In this document: positions 41,748 through 51,189 of the stretch, one piece after another
How the letters are laid out: each line of letters opens with the position of its first letter
Position numbering within the stretch: the stretch's first letter is position 1
Assembly: GCA_963843385.1 (NCBI GenBank)
Contig: CAWJJY010000003.1
Coordinates: 682,001 to 746,000 of the forward strand
Direction of reading: 5' to 3'
DNA: 64,000 nucleotides
Source of the DNA: CAVOHU01 sp963843385
GTDB lineage: Bacteria; Acidobacteriota; Vicinamibacteria; Vicinamibacterales; JAKQTR01
Made by a program: the position numbers and the translations under genes
Notes under the pieces: generated by a model
Told to the model about the DNA's origin: nothing
Seen by the model: the letters and a program-made list of their open reading frames with translations, nothing else
Database searches by the model: none

Positions 41748-43112
41748 ATGTCTGTCGCCTCGAAACTTCTTCCGGGTACGTGGCTGCTGCTCTGCGTGCT
41801 CGCACTCACTGCCGCTCCTGCAGCGGCCCAGGGCTCGAAGGCGCCGCCGCCGGCCGACCCGGTCCTCGAGGCGCTCATCGCGCGGGCGCTCGAGAGAAAT
41901 CCCGATTTGATGGCCGCCAGAGCTGCGATCGATGCCGCGCGGCAGCGCCCGGTGCAGGCGTCTGCGCTGCCCGATCCGATGGTCTCCATCGCATACACGA
42001 ATGACGGCTGGGCCCCGAGCCTCGGCCGAATGCCCATGACGACGCTCGCGCTGATGGCGAGCCAGAACCTCCCGTGGCCCGGGAAGCGGCAGCTGCGCGC
42101 GGACATTGCGGCCAAAGACGCAGGCGTCGCGGAACAGCAGCTCGCCCGCGCCCGGCTGAGCCTCATCGCATCGGTCAAGCGGGCGTATGTCGGCCTGCTG
42201 CTCGCCAGGGAGCTGCACGATCTTGCAGAAGACCAGCGCAATCTGTGGGAGGACCTCGAGGTCGTCGTGAGGGGGCGATATGCCGTCGGCCAGGGCGCAC
42301 AGCAGGACGTGCTGCGCGTGCAGCTCGAGAACACCCGCGTCGAGCGGCTGGCGATCGACCAGGGAACCGAAGCGCAGCTGCGCATCGCCGAGCTGTTTCG
42401 GCTCCTCGCCGGTTCGGAGGGCGTGACACTGCCGGGGGAAGATGCGCGGGTTGTGCTGCGGCCGGATCCCTTCTCCCTCAACGAGGTGATCGATCGTGCG
42501 CGGGAGGTGAGCCCGGAGCTGGCTGCCGCGCGCATCATCCTGGATCGGGATCGTCTGTCGCTCGACCTCGCCGAGAGGAATCGCAAGCCGGATTTCACGG
42601 TCCAGGCGTCGCTCATGGACCGCGGCGGCCTCGCCCCTGTCTGGCTGGCTGGGGTCGGCATCAATCTTCCGGTCAACAGAAAGGCCCGCGCGAGCGCGGT
42701 CGCGGAAGCGGATCTGACCATCAAGAGCGGCCAGCGGGCGCTCGAGTCGCTCGACCTCCAGCTTCGCTACCTCACGGAAGATCGATACCGGCGGATCGAC
42801 TCGGCGGAACAGACCATCACGCTCTACGACAAGGGCATCCTCTTGCAGGATCGGATGACGCTGGAAGCATCCGTCGCGAACTACCAGAACGGCACGGTAC
42901 CGTTCTCGTCCGTGCTCGAGGCCATGACGACGATGGCGGGAGATCGATGGACGCGGGCGACGCTCGTCGCGCAACACGAGATACTGATCGCGAGCCTGGA
43001 AGAAGCGAGCCTGGAACCGACCGCCGGCATGGGTGCGCCGTCCGGACCGGGACGGGCCCCGGGGGCCGGCGGATCCGGATCGGCGATGGCGGGCGGCATG
43101 GGAAGCAGGTAG
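41748..43112 (+). CDS. CusC/TolC-like outer-membrane efflux protein
   Basis: A 454-residue outer-membrane factor with a signal peptide ending AAPAAAQ. It has the duplicated helical repeats of TolC proteins (ALERNPDLMAARAAIDAAR, then EVSPELAAARIILDRDRLSLDLAERNRKPDFTV) and the QNLPWPGKR segment seen in metal-efflux members. It forms the exit channel of the tripartite pump with the two following genes. GGAGG is 4 nt before the ATG. The C-terminus is Gly/Met-rich (MGAPSGPGRAPGAGGSGSAMAGGMG), possibly a metal-contacting tail. Confidence 0.9.
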   Translation: MSVASKLLPGTWLLLCVLALTAAPAAAQGSKAPPPADPVLEALIARALERNPDLMAARAAIDAARQRPVQASALPDPMVSIAYTNDGWAPSLGRMPMTTLALMASQNLPWPGKRQLRADIAAKDAGVAEQQLARARLSLIASVKRAYVGLLLARELHDLAEDQRNLWEDLEVVVRGRYAVGQGAQQDVLRVQLENTRVERLAIDQGTEAQLRIAELFRLLAGSEGVTLPGEDARVVLRPDPFSLNEVIDRAREVSPELAAARIILDRDRLSLDLAERNRKPDFTVQASLMDRGGLAPVWLAGVGINLPVNRKARASAVAEADLTIKSGQRALESLDLQLRYLTEDRYRRIDSAEQTITLYDKGILLQDRMTLEASVANYQNGTVPFSSVLEAMTTMAGDRWTRATLVAQHEILIASLEEASLEPTAGMGAPSGPGRAPGAGGSGSAMAGGMGSR

Positions 43113-43125
43113 CGAGGTGACTGAC

Positions 43126-44565
43126 ATGTCTCGACGTCGAATTCGCATCATCGGAGTCATCGCGCTCCTCCTGGCGCTCGGCCTCGCGTGGGGCGCATGC
43201 GGCCGCTCGGCCGGGAAAGCCGGCTCGGGGCCGGCCGCCAAGGTGCAGCGCTACCAGTGTCCGATGCACCCGACCTACATCTCGGACAAGCCCGGCGACT
43301 GCCCGATCTGCGGGATGAGACTGGTCCCCATGGACGACGCGCCTTCCGGTGCGGGCGCTTCGCCGGCTGGATCCGGTGCGCCGTCGACAGGACGCAAGAT
43401 CGCCTACTACCGCTCGCCGATGGACCCCGGCGTGCATTCCGACAGGCCCGCCAAGGACTCGATGGGCATGGAGTTCGTCCCGGTCTACCAGGACGAACTC
43501 CAGTCGGAGGCCAGCGTGGTTTCCGGACGCGCCATCGTCTCGCTCTCGCCCGAACGGCGCAGCCTGCTCGGCCTGCGCACCGAGCTGGTCCAGCTGCAGC
43601 ACATCGAGCACGTGATCCGCACGGTGGGCCGCGTGGCGCCCGACGAGCGACGTCTCTACCACATGCACACGAAGTTCGAAGGCTACGTCGAGCGCCTCTA
43701 CGTGGACTTCACCGGCAAGCCGGTCCAGAAAGGGGATCCGCTGCTCTCGATCTACAGCCCCGACCTGGTCGCCACGCAACAGGAGTACCTGCTGGCCCTT
43801 CGAGCCCGGCGGCAGCTGGCGTCGAGCGAGATCGCCTCGGTCGCGCAGGGCGGCGCCAACCTTCTCGACGCCGCGAGAGAGCGGCTGCTGCTCTGGGACA
43901 TCCAGCCAAAGGACATCCAGGAGCTCGAGCGGACCGGAACCGTCCGGCGGACGCTGGATCTTCACTCCGAGGTCAGCGGGATCGTCACGCAGAAGAACGT
44001 CTACCAGGGCATGCGGGTGATGCCGGCGGACACGCTCTTCGACATCGCCGACCTGTCACGGCTCTGGGTGCTGGCCGATGTCTACACATCGGATCTGCCC
44101 GCGATACGGGTCGGCATGCAGGCCGAGGTCAGCGTCACGTTCCTCCCCGGCAAGACCTGGCGCGGCCCTGTCACCTACATCGCGCCGACCGTGGAAGAGA
44201 AGACGCGCACGGTGAAGGTCCGGGTCGAAGTGGACAACCGGGACGATGCGCTGAAGCCGGACATGTTCGCCGACGTGCTTCTGCGCACCGACCTGGGAAC
44301 CGGCCTGGTCGTTCCCGAAAGCGCCGTGATTGATTCCGGCGATCGTCAGATCGTGTTCATCGATCAGTCGGACGGGCGGCTCGAGCCGCGCGAGGTCCTG
44401 CTCGGGGCGAAGCTGGCGCAGGGCTACCAGGTGATCAAGGGACTGGCGAGCGGCGACCGCGTCGTGACGTCAGCCAACTTCCTGCTGGATTCGGAATCGA
44501 GTCTGAAGGCCGCTCTGTCGGCCATGAGCTCATCTCCGGCCCCCTCAGGCCGCGAGAAGAAGTGA
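43126..44565 (+). CDS. CusB-like periplasmic adaptor with two heavy-metal-binding domains
   Basis: 479 residues. A signal/anchor (residues 5-25) ends in a lipobox-like WGAC. Then two short metal-binding domains: YQCPMHP...CPICGMRL (residues ~43-67) and a second, RSPMDPG...DSMGMEFVPV (~100-120), in which Cys are lost and Met kept. The membrane-fusion-protein body follows (GYVERLYVDFTGKPVQKGDPLLSIYSPDLV, VLADVYTSDLPAIRVGMQAEV, PDMFADVLLRTDLG). It links inner-membrane pump and outer-membrane channel and can hand metal to the pump. GAGGTGA precedes the ATG; the gene starts 13 nt after the CusC-like stop. Confidence 0.92.
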   Translation: MSRRRIRIIGVIALLLALGLAWGACGRSAGKAGSGPAAKVQRYQCPMHPTYISDKPGDCPICGMRLVPMDDAPSGAGASPAGSGAPSTGRKIAYYRSPMDPGVHSDRPAKDSMGMEFVPVYQDELQSEASVVSGRAIVSLSPERRSLLGLRTELVQLQHIEHVIRTVGRVAPDERRLYHMHTKFEGYVERLYVDFTGKPVQKGDPLLSIYSPDLVATQQEYLLALRARRQLASSEIASVAQGGANLLDAARERLLLWDIQPKDIQELERTGTVRRTLDLHSEVSGIVTQKNVYQGMRVMPADTLFDIADLSRLWVLADVYTSDLPAIRVGMQAEVSVTFLPGKTWRGPVTYIAPTVEEKTRTVKVRVEVDNRDDALKPDMFADVLLRTDLGTGLVVPESAVIDSGDRQIVFIDQSDGRLEPREVLLGAKLAQGYQVIKGLASGDRVVTSANFLLDSESSLKAALSAMSSSPAPSGREKK

Positions 44566-44576
44566 GAGACGGCCGA

Positions 44577-47500
44577 ATGATCCGATCCATCATTCGTTTC
44601 AGCGCGGAGAACCGGTACCTCGTGCTGCTCGCCTCCGCGGTCGTCGCGGCCTTCGGCATCTACACGCTGCAGCACATCCCGGTCGACGCCATCCCCGATC
44701 TGTCCGACACGCAGGTCATCGTGTACTCCCGGTGGGACCGCAGCCCCGACATCATCGAGGACCAGGTCACCTACCCGATCGTCAGCGCGTTGCTCGGCAC
44801 CCCCAACGTCAAGACCATCCGCGGCTTCTCGGACTTCGGCTTCAGCTACGTCTACATCATCTTCAAGGACGGCACCGACATCTACTGGGCGCGGTCCCGC
44901 GTGCTCGAGTATCTCTCGAAGATCCAGCCGTTGCTCCCGCAGGGAGTGCGCACCGAGATCGGACCCGATGCCACCGGCGTGGGATGGGTGTACCAATACG
45001 TGCTGGTCGACGACTCGGGCACCCACTCGCTGGCCGACCTGCGTACCTTCCAGGACTGGAACCTGCGCTACCGCCTGCAGTCGGTTCCCGGTGTCGCCGA
45101 GGTCGCCTCCATCGGCGGGTTCGTCCAGCAATACCAGGTCACGGTCGATCCGACCAGCCTTCGCTCGTTCGAGTTGAGCATCACCGAGGTGGCCGAAGCC
45201 GTGCGGCAGAGCAACAGTGATGTCGGCGGCCGACTGCTCGAGTTCGCGGGCCGGGAGTTCATGGTGCGGGGCCGCGGCTATGTCCGCTCGAAGGAGGATT
45301 TGGAGAAGATTGTCCTCAAGACCGATGCCCGCGGCACGCCGGTCCTCCTGCGCGACGTCGGCTCCGTCGCGATCGGACCGGAGATGCGGCGAGGGATATC
45401 CGACCTCGACGGCCAGGGAGATGCCGTAGGCGGCATCGTGGTCATGCGTCACGGGGAGAACGCCCGGGAGGTCATCGGCCGGGTCAAGACCCTCATCAAG
45501 GACATCGGGCCCTCCCTGCCTGCGGGCGTCCGCCTCGTCCCGACTTACGACCGCTCCGATCTGATCCAGCGATCCATTGACACGCTCAAGCACGAACTGC
45601 TCGTCGAAATCGCCATCGTCAGCCTCGTCATTCTCATCTTCCTCTGGCACATTCCGTCGGCGATCGTGCCCATCATCACCATCCCGGTCTCGGTGCTGCT
45701 GGCATTCATCCCGATGCGGATGATGGGGATCTCGTCGAACATCATGTCGCTCGCCGGCATCGCCATCTCGATCGGCGTCCTGGTGGACGGCGCCATCGTC
45801 GAGGTCGAAAACGCCTACAAAAAGCTCGAGATCTGGGAGCACGGCGGGCGCCAGGGCGACTTTCATGCGGTGCGCCTCGCAGCGCTTCAGGAGGTCGGGC
45901 CATCGGTCTTCTTCTCGCTGCTCGTGATCGCGGTCGCGTTCCTCCCGATCTTCACCCTGGTCGACCAGGAAGGGCGCCTGTTCACGCCGCTCGCGTGGAC
46001 GAAGAACCTCGCGCTGTTCATCGCGGCCCTGCTGGCCCTGACGCTCGACCCCGCGCTCCGCATGCTCTTCGCAAGAATGGACTACTTCACGTTCCGGCCG
46101 AGGCCGCTCGCGTGGATCGTCAACCAGGTGACCGTTGGCAGGTACTACCGGGAGGAACGGCACCCGATCAGCCGGCTGCTCTTCGCCGTGTACGAGCCGG
46201 CGTGCAGGTTCGTGCTGAGGTTTCCGAAGGCGACCATCATCACGGCCGTCCTCATCGTGATCAGCACGGTTCCCGTCTATCTGAAGCTCGGCCACGAGTT
46301 CATGCCGCCGCTCAACGAGGGCACGATTCTCTACATGCCGACAACGCTGCCTGGCATCTCGGTGACGGAGGCCGGCCGACTGCTGCAGAAGCAGGACGCG
46401 ATCCTGAAGTCCTTCCCCGAGGTGACGCGCGTGTTCGGCAAGGCGGGACGGGCGGAGACATCGACCGACCCCGCCCCGTTCTCGATGATGGAGACGGTCG
46501 TGTCGCTGAAGCCGGCGTCGGAATGGAGGTACCGGGCGCGGTGGTACTCGGCCCGGGCGCCCGAGTGGCTGCAGGCGTGGCTGCTGCGTCACATCTGGCC
46601 GGACCGGATGTCGTGGGAGGAACTGGTCGCCGAGATGGACGCCGCGCTGCAGATTCCGGGCACGACCAACGCGTGGACGATGCCCATCAAGGCGCGGATC
46701 GACATGTTGACGACCGGGATCAGGACGCCGGTCGGCATCAAGATCTACGGCGCCGATCTGAAGGAGATCGAAGCCATCGGTGCAAGGCTCGAGACAATTC
46801 TCCGCGACGTGCCCGGGACGCGCAGCGTGTTCGCCGAGCGTGCAGCCGGAGGGTTCTTCGTGGACTTCGACATCAATCGCGACGAACTCGCCCGATACGG
46901 GCTCTCGGTGGCCTCGGTGCAGGACGTGATCCTGTCGGCGGTTGGCGGCGAAAACGTCACGACGACCATCGAGGGCCGAGCCCGGTTCCCGGTGAACGTA
47001 CGCTACCCGCGCGCATTGCGCGACGATCTCGACCGCCTCGGGCGCGTCCTGGTCATGACGCCCGCCGGCGCGCAGATTCCGCTGTCGCAGGTGGCGGCCA
47101 TCAAGACGGTGGCCGGACCCTCGATGATACGCAACGAGAACGGCCTGCTCGCGGGGTTCGTGTTCGTGGACATGAACGACAGCGACATCGGCGGCTACGT
47201 CGAACGTGCCCGCGGCGCGGTCGCCAGGGGCCTGACGGTGCCCTCGGGCTACTCGCTGGAATGGAGCGGGCAGTACGAGAACATGCTGCGGGTGCGCGAG
47301 CGGCTGAAAGTCGTCGTGCCGATCACGCTGTTCCTCATCTTCTTCCTGCTCTACATGAACACGCGGTCGGCCATGAAGGCGAGCATCGTGATGCTGGCCG
47401 TGCCCTTCTCCGTGGTCGGCGCGGTATGGCTCATGTACGGGTTGGGCTACAACGTGTCGATTGCGGCGTGGGTCGGCATGATCGCGTTGATGGGCCTCGA

Positions 47501-47822
47501 CGCCGAAACCGGCGTGTTCATGCTGCTGTTTCTCGATTTGTCGCACGACGAGGCGAAGGCGAAGGGGCAGCTCAACACGCGTGAGGATCTGCACGCGGCG
47601 ATCATCCACGGCGCCGTGAAGCGCGTGCGGCCGAAGATGATGACCGTCACGGCCGCGATGATGGGATTGATGCCGATCATGTGGTCGCTCGGGACCGGGG
47701 CGGACGTGATGAAGCGGGTGGCCGCGCCGATGGTCGGCGGGTTGGCAACCTCGTTCCTGATGGAGCTGCTCGTTTACCCGGCGATCTACCTCATCTGGAA
47801 GCGGAGGGAGCTGGCACGATGA
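44577..47822 (+). CDS. CusA-like heavy-metal RND efflux pump
   Basis: A 1081-residue HME-RND transporter: twelve TM segments and two large periplasmic loops. The subclass signature SLAGIAISIGVLVDGAIVEVENAYK carries the Asp and Glu of the proton relay in TM4. GVGWVYQYVLVD and YTYALVD-like blocks, LGHEFMPPLNEGTILYMP and GKAGRAETSTDPAPFSMMETVV are further CusA-family landmarks. It exports monovalent or divalent metal (Cu/Ag type likely) using the proton gradient. ATG 44577 is preferred; GTG 44562 overlaps the upstream stop. It is the last gene of the operon. Confidence 0.93.
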   Translation: MIRSIIRFSAENRYLVLLASAVVAAFGIYTLQHIPVDAIPDLSDTQVIVYSRWDRSPDIIEDQVTYPIVSALLGTPNVKTIRGFSDFGFSYVYIIFKDGTDIYWARSRVLEYLSKIQPLLPQGVRTEIGPDATGVGWVYQYVLVDDSGTHSLADLRTFQDWNLRYRLQSVPGVAEVASIGGFVQQYQVTVDPTSLRSFELSITEVAEAVRQSNSDVGGRLLEFAGREFMVRGRGYVRSKEDLEKIVLKTDARGTPVLLRDVGSVAIGPEMRRGISDLDGQGDAVGGIVVMRHGENAREVIGRVKTLIKDIGPSLPAGVRLVPTYDRSDLIQRSIDTLKHELLVEIAIVSLVILIFLWHIPSAIVPIITIPVSVLLAFIPMRMMGISSNIMSLAGIAISIGVLVDGAIVEVENAYKKLEIWEHGGRQGDFHAVRLAALQEVGPSVFFSLLVIAVAFLPIFTLVDQEGRLFTPLAWTKNLALFIAALLALTLDPALRMLFARMDYFTFRPRPLAWIVNQVTVGRYYREERHPISRLLFAVYEPACRFVLRFPKATIITAVLIVISTVPVYLKLGHEFMPPLNEGTILYMPTTLPGISVTEAGRLLQKQDAILKSFPEVTRVFGKAGRAETSTDPAPFSMMETVVSLKPASEWRYRARWYSARAPEWLQAWLLRHIWPDRMSWEELVAEMDAALQIPGTTNAWTMPIKARIDMLTTGIRTPVGIKIYGADLKEIEAIGARLETILRDVPGTRSVFAERAAGGFFVDFDINRDELARYGLSVASVQDVILSAVGGENVTTTIEGRARFPVNVRYPRALRDDLDRLGRVLVMTPAGAQIPLSQVAAIKTVAGPSMIRNENGLLAGFVFVDMNDSDIGGYVERARGAVARGLTVPSGYSLEWSGQYENMLRVRERLKVVVPITLFLIFFLLYMNTRSAMKASIVMLAVPFSVVGAVWLMYGLGYNVSIAAWVGMIALMGLDAETGVFMLLFLDLSHDEAKAKGQLNTREDLHAAIIHGAVKRVRPKMMTVTAAMMGLMPIMWSLGTGADVMKRVAAPMVGGLATSFLMELLVYPAIYLIWKRRELAR

Positions 47823-48440
47823 AGTGGGCGCGAGCATGAGGCTGGAGGCTGGGGGCCTTCGCGCTCGCGCGCTTCGGCAGAGACGGGGTCGGGCCGACGG
47901 CTCGCGGCGGCGGCAGACGGCAGGCGACGTGGCGATCTGCGCCGCGGCGAGTGTCCCTCGTCACGGGCAGGACGAGACGATAGGCGATATCAGGGCCTCA
48001 CGCGTTGTCCTCCATATCGCTGCAGGCAACATCAGGTCCCTTAGTCAGACGCGAACCGCCGCCCGGGCGCCCCGGGCCCCCACCTCCGGGGACTCTGACG
48101 CAGGACGACGGCGTTTCCAAGGCGGCGATCACGCTCCTGCACCGGAACTACCCGGCGAGCGAGTGGACAGGTAGACGCGTACTACTCAGGAGCGCGGTCA
48201 ATCCCCCACCTGGCGGCTGGCGAGGTTCTCGATGGGCAGGCCCGTGTGCTTCGTCCGGTCGTGCGTTCGGCCGTCTTCCAGTCATCAGATCGTTCCTGCG
48301 CTCCACGGGCCGCGGTGGGGTTCAGTGCTCAGAATGGACAGGTCAGTGCGTCGGCAAATGCGCCGTAGGTCAGCCTCCTCTTCCTTGCGCGATCGCGTTG
48401 AACAAGCCAGGCGTCCGTGAGCACGGCTCCTTGGCAATTG
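47823..48440. other. Non-coding stretch after the efflux operon
   Basis: No credible gene. It contains a GGCTGGAGGCTGGGG tract of the dispersed repeat (47838-47856) and the first copy of a 62 bp direct repeat (47981-48042). It marks the left edge of the accessory zone. Confidence 0.5.
47981..48042 (+). repeat. 62 bp direct repeat, left copy
   Basis: It differs from the copy at 51794-51854 by one deleted base and about one substitution. Inside are arms GCGATAT and ATATCGC separated by 23 nt, a possible hairpin. Weaker similarity continues for ~60 nt downstream (CTCTGAC.CAGG). Confidence 0.85.
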
Positions 48441-48454
48441 TCCGGTGGCCCGAG

Positions 48455-48575
48455 GACCACGACGTTCGTGCTGATAGGCTGTCGGTGACGCGCCGAACAT
48501 GATTCGGAATCGTCGGCAGAAACTACTCAGACTCGACAATCCTACTTTCGCAGCGACCTGCTTTACACTTAGGTG
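48455..48575 (-). pseudogene. AraC-family regulator remnant (HTH only)
   Basis: On the minus strand HLSVKQVAAKVGLSSLSSF and CRRFRIMFGASPTAYQHER match the second helix-turn-helix of AraC proteins. The sequence upstream (48576-48880) reads only vaguely like a regulator, and no start or N-terminal domain is recognisable. Base composition is less GC-rich than the window average. The frame continues into an unrelated tail after the HTH. Confidence 0.6.
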
Positions 48576-48871
48576 TGTACAGAGCAGTATCGGGCTGCGT
48601 GTGGCCAGGCACCATACCTGCTTGTCTACTGCAACGTCGTGGATTGCGCGGTCCAGATGCCGAATTTCTGTAGCGGAGGATTCGGCGACTGCGATCAGTG
48701 GTGCGAATTCGAAGTGGGCCGGGACATGTGGTCCTACTTCTGCGACGGAGGCACCTGTACATCCAGTTGTGGGTGTACTCCTCTCGTGTGTTGACCCAGA
48801 CGCCTCTGACCGCCTCCAGCACGTCGCTCGCGACAACATCATTTGAACGGGTTTCGCGCTCGAGGTACGTG

Positions 48872-51037
48872 GTGAACAGCATCGGCAGGTGCATCCTTCG
48901 TGGAAATCCGTGCGGCCGTAGAGCACGAAGCACGACATCCAAACGCCGGAAAGGTCGGAGTGTCTACCTGGTCGTCTGCTGTGTGTGCAGCGTAGCAGTT
49001 CTATTCCATGCAGAGCAATCTGAGGTTCTGGGCCAGGCGACGCAGACCCGCCCCAAGTTCCAGAGTGGCGTCGAAGTAGTCCAACTGGACGTCTCGGTCC
49101 TGGACAGGAACAATCAGCCGGTTCGGGGCCTCACGGCGTCTGACTTCGAAGTGCTCGAAGACGGGCGCCTGCAGCGCATTGTAAACTTTTCGTCCGTCGA
49201 ACTTCCTCCGCCAGCTCCGTCGGCGACGGCGTGGCCGAGCGACGTCACGCCCGACGTCCACTCCAACACGATCGGCGCCGATCGACGTCTCATCGTTCTG
49301 CTTCTCGACGATGCTCTCGTGGAGCGTCTGCGCGATCTGGCAACGATGACGCGAACCGCCGTTGACATCATCAATCGCCTGGGTGGCGGAGACCTTGCGG
49401 CGGTGGTCTTCACGAGGGACCAGAGAAACGGGCAGGAGTTCACGGCGGATCGGGCTCGCCTGCTGCAGGCCGTGCAGCACTCGACGCCTGCCATCCGTGA
49501 GCCGACCGGCAGAGAACTGTTCGAGCGGTACTCATTGCAGACTCTCAGAAGTGTGACGGAGTCGCTCGCCGCCATCCCGCACCGGCGCAAGGCGGTCTTC
49601 TTCATCAGCCCCGGCATCCCGATCGACTTCGAGGCACTGGCTACCCCGATGAAGTACGGCGACATCGGTGATCCCCAGGGCGTCGCGAGCGTTCACGTCA
49701 ATGAGATGCGCGCGACCTTCCGCCAGGCCCAGCTGGCCAACGTCAACATTTACTGCATCGACATCCACGGCCTGGACGCTAGTCCCGGCGGCTCAGACAC
49801 GTTCAAGCTCGAGCGGGAATTCCTCCAGACGGTTTCCGAGAATACGGGTGGATTCGCCATCGTCAACACGAACGAGTTTGCACCGGGCGTAACCCAGGTC
49901 TTTCGCGAGAACAGCGCTTACTACCTGGTCAGCTACGAGCGTCAGGATACCCGCGCCGACAGCGGGTATCGCCGCATCGACGTGCGGGTGAATCGGCCCG
50001 ACGTCCGGGTCCGAGCGCGCAAGGGGTATTTGGCGGTGCCAGCCAGGCCGTCGGCGGGGAGTCCCGTGGCTCCTGGCGCCTCGCCTTCAGGAGCCTTCGC
50101 AGCAGCGGTTGCGGGGATCACGTTGCTGGAAGACGCATTGGCCGGGTTCATTCCGAAGGCGGACCTGCCTATGAGCGTAAACGCAACGGCGTTTGCGGGA
50201 GGACGACATGGCACGGCTGCGCTCGTGGTGACGATCGGGGTGCCTACAGCCTCCGTCCAGTCCGGAACGGAAGGGACTGATAACGTCGAGGTCCTCATCG
50301 GCGCGTACGACACCAGCTGGAAGGCGGTGGCCACCCGTCGGCTGCGTGCGACGCTGGTCGGTACTCGCGACAATGATCGGCTCGAGGGCGGCCGAGACGC
50401 GGTGCCGCTGCTCGGCCAAGCCGCTCCAGGAACCTCCCGCCTCGCCTCGCAGCCCGGACCAGGTCTGTCGCCGGGCGCTCCCGCGACACTGGCGGGCGCC
50501 ATCGTCTCGCAAATAGATCTTCGCCCCGGCCGCTACCAGCTCCGCGTGGCTGCGACCAGCACACGACTTCAACGAACCGGGAGCGTCTTCTGCGATGTGC
50601 TCGTGCCTGACTTCTGGAAGATGGCCGTGTCGCTTTCGGGCCTGGTCATCAGCGTCCGATCCGGCTCGACTCTGCCGGCGACCGACGCGGACACCGCACT
50701 TGCCGGTGATACAAAAGCGCTGCCCGTAGTTCCCACGGTCCGCCGGGAGTTCGGCCGCGACGAAGACGTCAGCGCATTCGTGAGGGTGTACCAAGGCGGC
50801 AGCGGACGACTGGACCCGGTCGATCTGACGGTGCGGATCATCGACGCGCGCAATGCGGACCTCATTCGCACGAACGACACGCTTGCGCCGGAGCGCTTTG
50901 GCTCGACACGAAGCGCGGACCTCAGGACTGAAATTCCCATGGCGCGTCTCGCGCCCGGTACCTACCTGTTGCGCATCGAAGCTGCGCGCGGCAAGCGCAC
51001 ACCGACGGCCCAAGCCGTCGCCTTCGCCGTTCGGTGA
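48872..51037 (+). CDS. Acidobacterial VWFA-domain secreted protein
   Basis: About 721 residues. KFQSGVEVVQLDVSVLDRNNQPVRGLTASDFEVLEDGRLQRI is the opening of the VWFA-related family typical of Acidobacteria. A von Willebrand A-like core follows (RRLIVLLLDDALVERLRDLATMTRTAVDIINRL, DLAAVVFTRD, RKAVFFISPGIPIDF), ending near YYLVSYERQDTRADSGYRRIDVRV. The C-terminal ~300 residues are beta-rich and unassigned. GTG 48872 gives a basic leader and the hydrophobic segment VYLVVCCVCSVAVLF, so export is expected; the start is uncertain and could lie nearer the hydrophobic segment. It is intact, although both flanks are decayed. Confidence 0.8.
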   Translation: MNSIGRCILRGNPCGRRARSTTSKRRKGRSVYLVVCCVCSVAVLFHAEQSEVLGQATQTRPKFQSGVEVVQLDVSVLDRNNQPVRGLTASDFEVLEDGRLQRIVNFSSVELPPPAPSATAWPSDVTPDVHSNTIGADRRLIVLLLDDALVERLRDLATMTRTAVDIINRLGGGDLAAVVFTRDQRNGQEFTADRARLLQAVQHSTPAIREPTGRELFERYSLQTLRSVTESLAAIPHRRKAVFFISPGIPIDFEALATPMKYGDIGDPQGVASVHVNEMRATFRQAQLANVNIYCIDIHGLDASPGGSDTFKLEREFLQTVSENTGGFAIVNTNEFAPGVTQVFRENSAYYLVSYERQDTRADSGYRRIDVRVNRPDVRVRARKGYLAVPARPSAGSPVAPGASPSGAFAAAVAGITLLEDALAGFIPKADLPMSVNATAFAGGRHGTAALVVTIGVPTASVQSGTEGTDNVEVLIGAYDTSWKAVATRRLRATLVGTRDNDRLEGGRDAVPLLGQAAPGTSRLASQPGPGLSPGAPATLAGAIVSQIDLRPGRYQLRVAATSTRLQRTGSVFCDVLVPDFWKMAVSLSGLVISVRSGSTLPATDADTALAGDTKALPVVPTVRREFGRDEDVSAFVRVYQGGSGRLDPVDLTVRIIDARNADLIRTNDTLAPERFGSTRSADLRTEIPMARLAPGTYLLRIEAARGKRTPTAQAVAFAVR

Positions 51038-51189
51038 CGTGCCGCGCGGGGTAACTCCGTTCGGATGGACGCCGGGGGAAGTTACCCTGAGCAAGCGCAG
51101 CAGCCCTTCGTCTTCACCATCCATCCTTCTGCCGCCACCCTCCGTCTTGACATGCCCGTCAAGGTGACACACGATGCCTGACTGGCGCC

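Noticed and set aside
44424..47837. A 1137-residue minus-strand open frame opposite the CusA-like gene
   Set aside because: High-GC antisense artefact: rich in Asp, Arg, His and Gln, with no domain, while the plus strand is a clear RND pump.
47981..48042. The 62 bp repeat as an integron attC site
   Set aside because: The required RYYYAAC and GTTRRRY ends are not present and no integrase gene is nearby.
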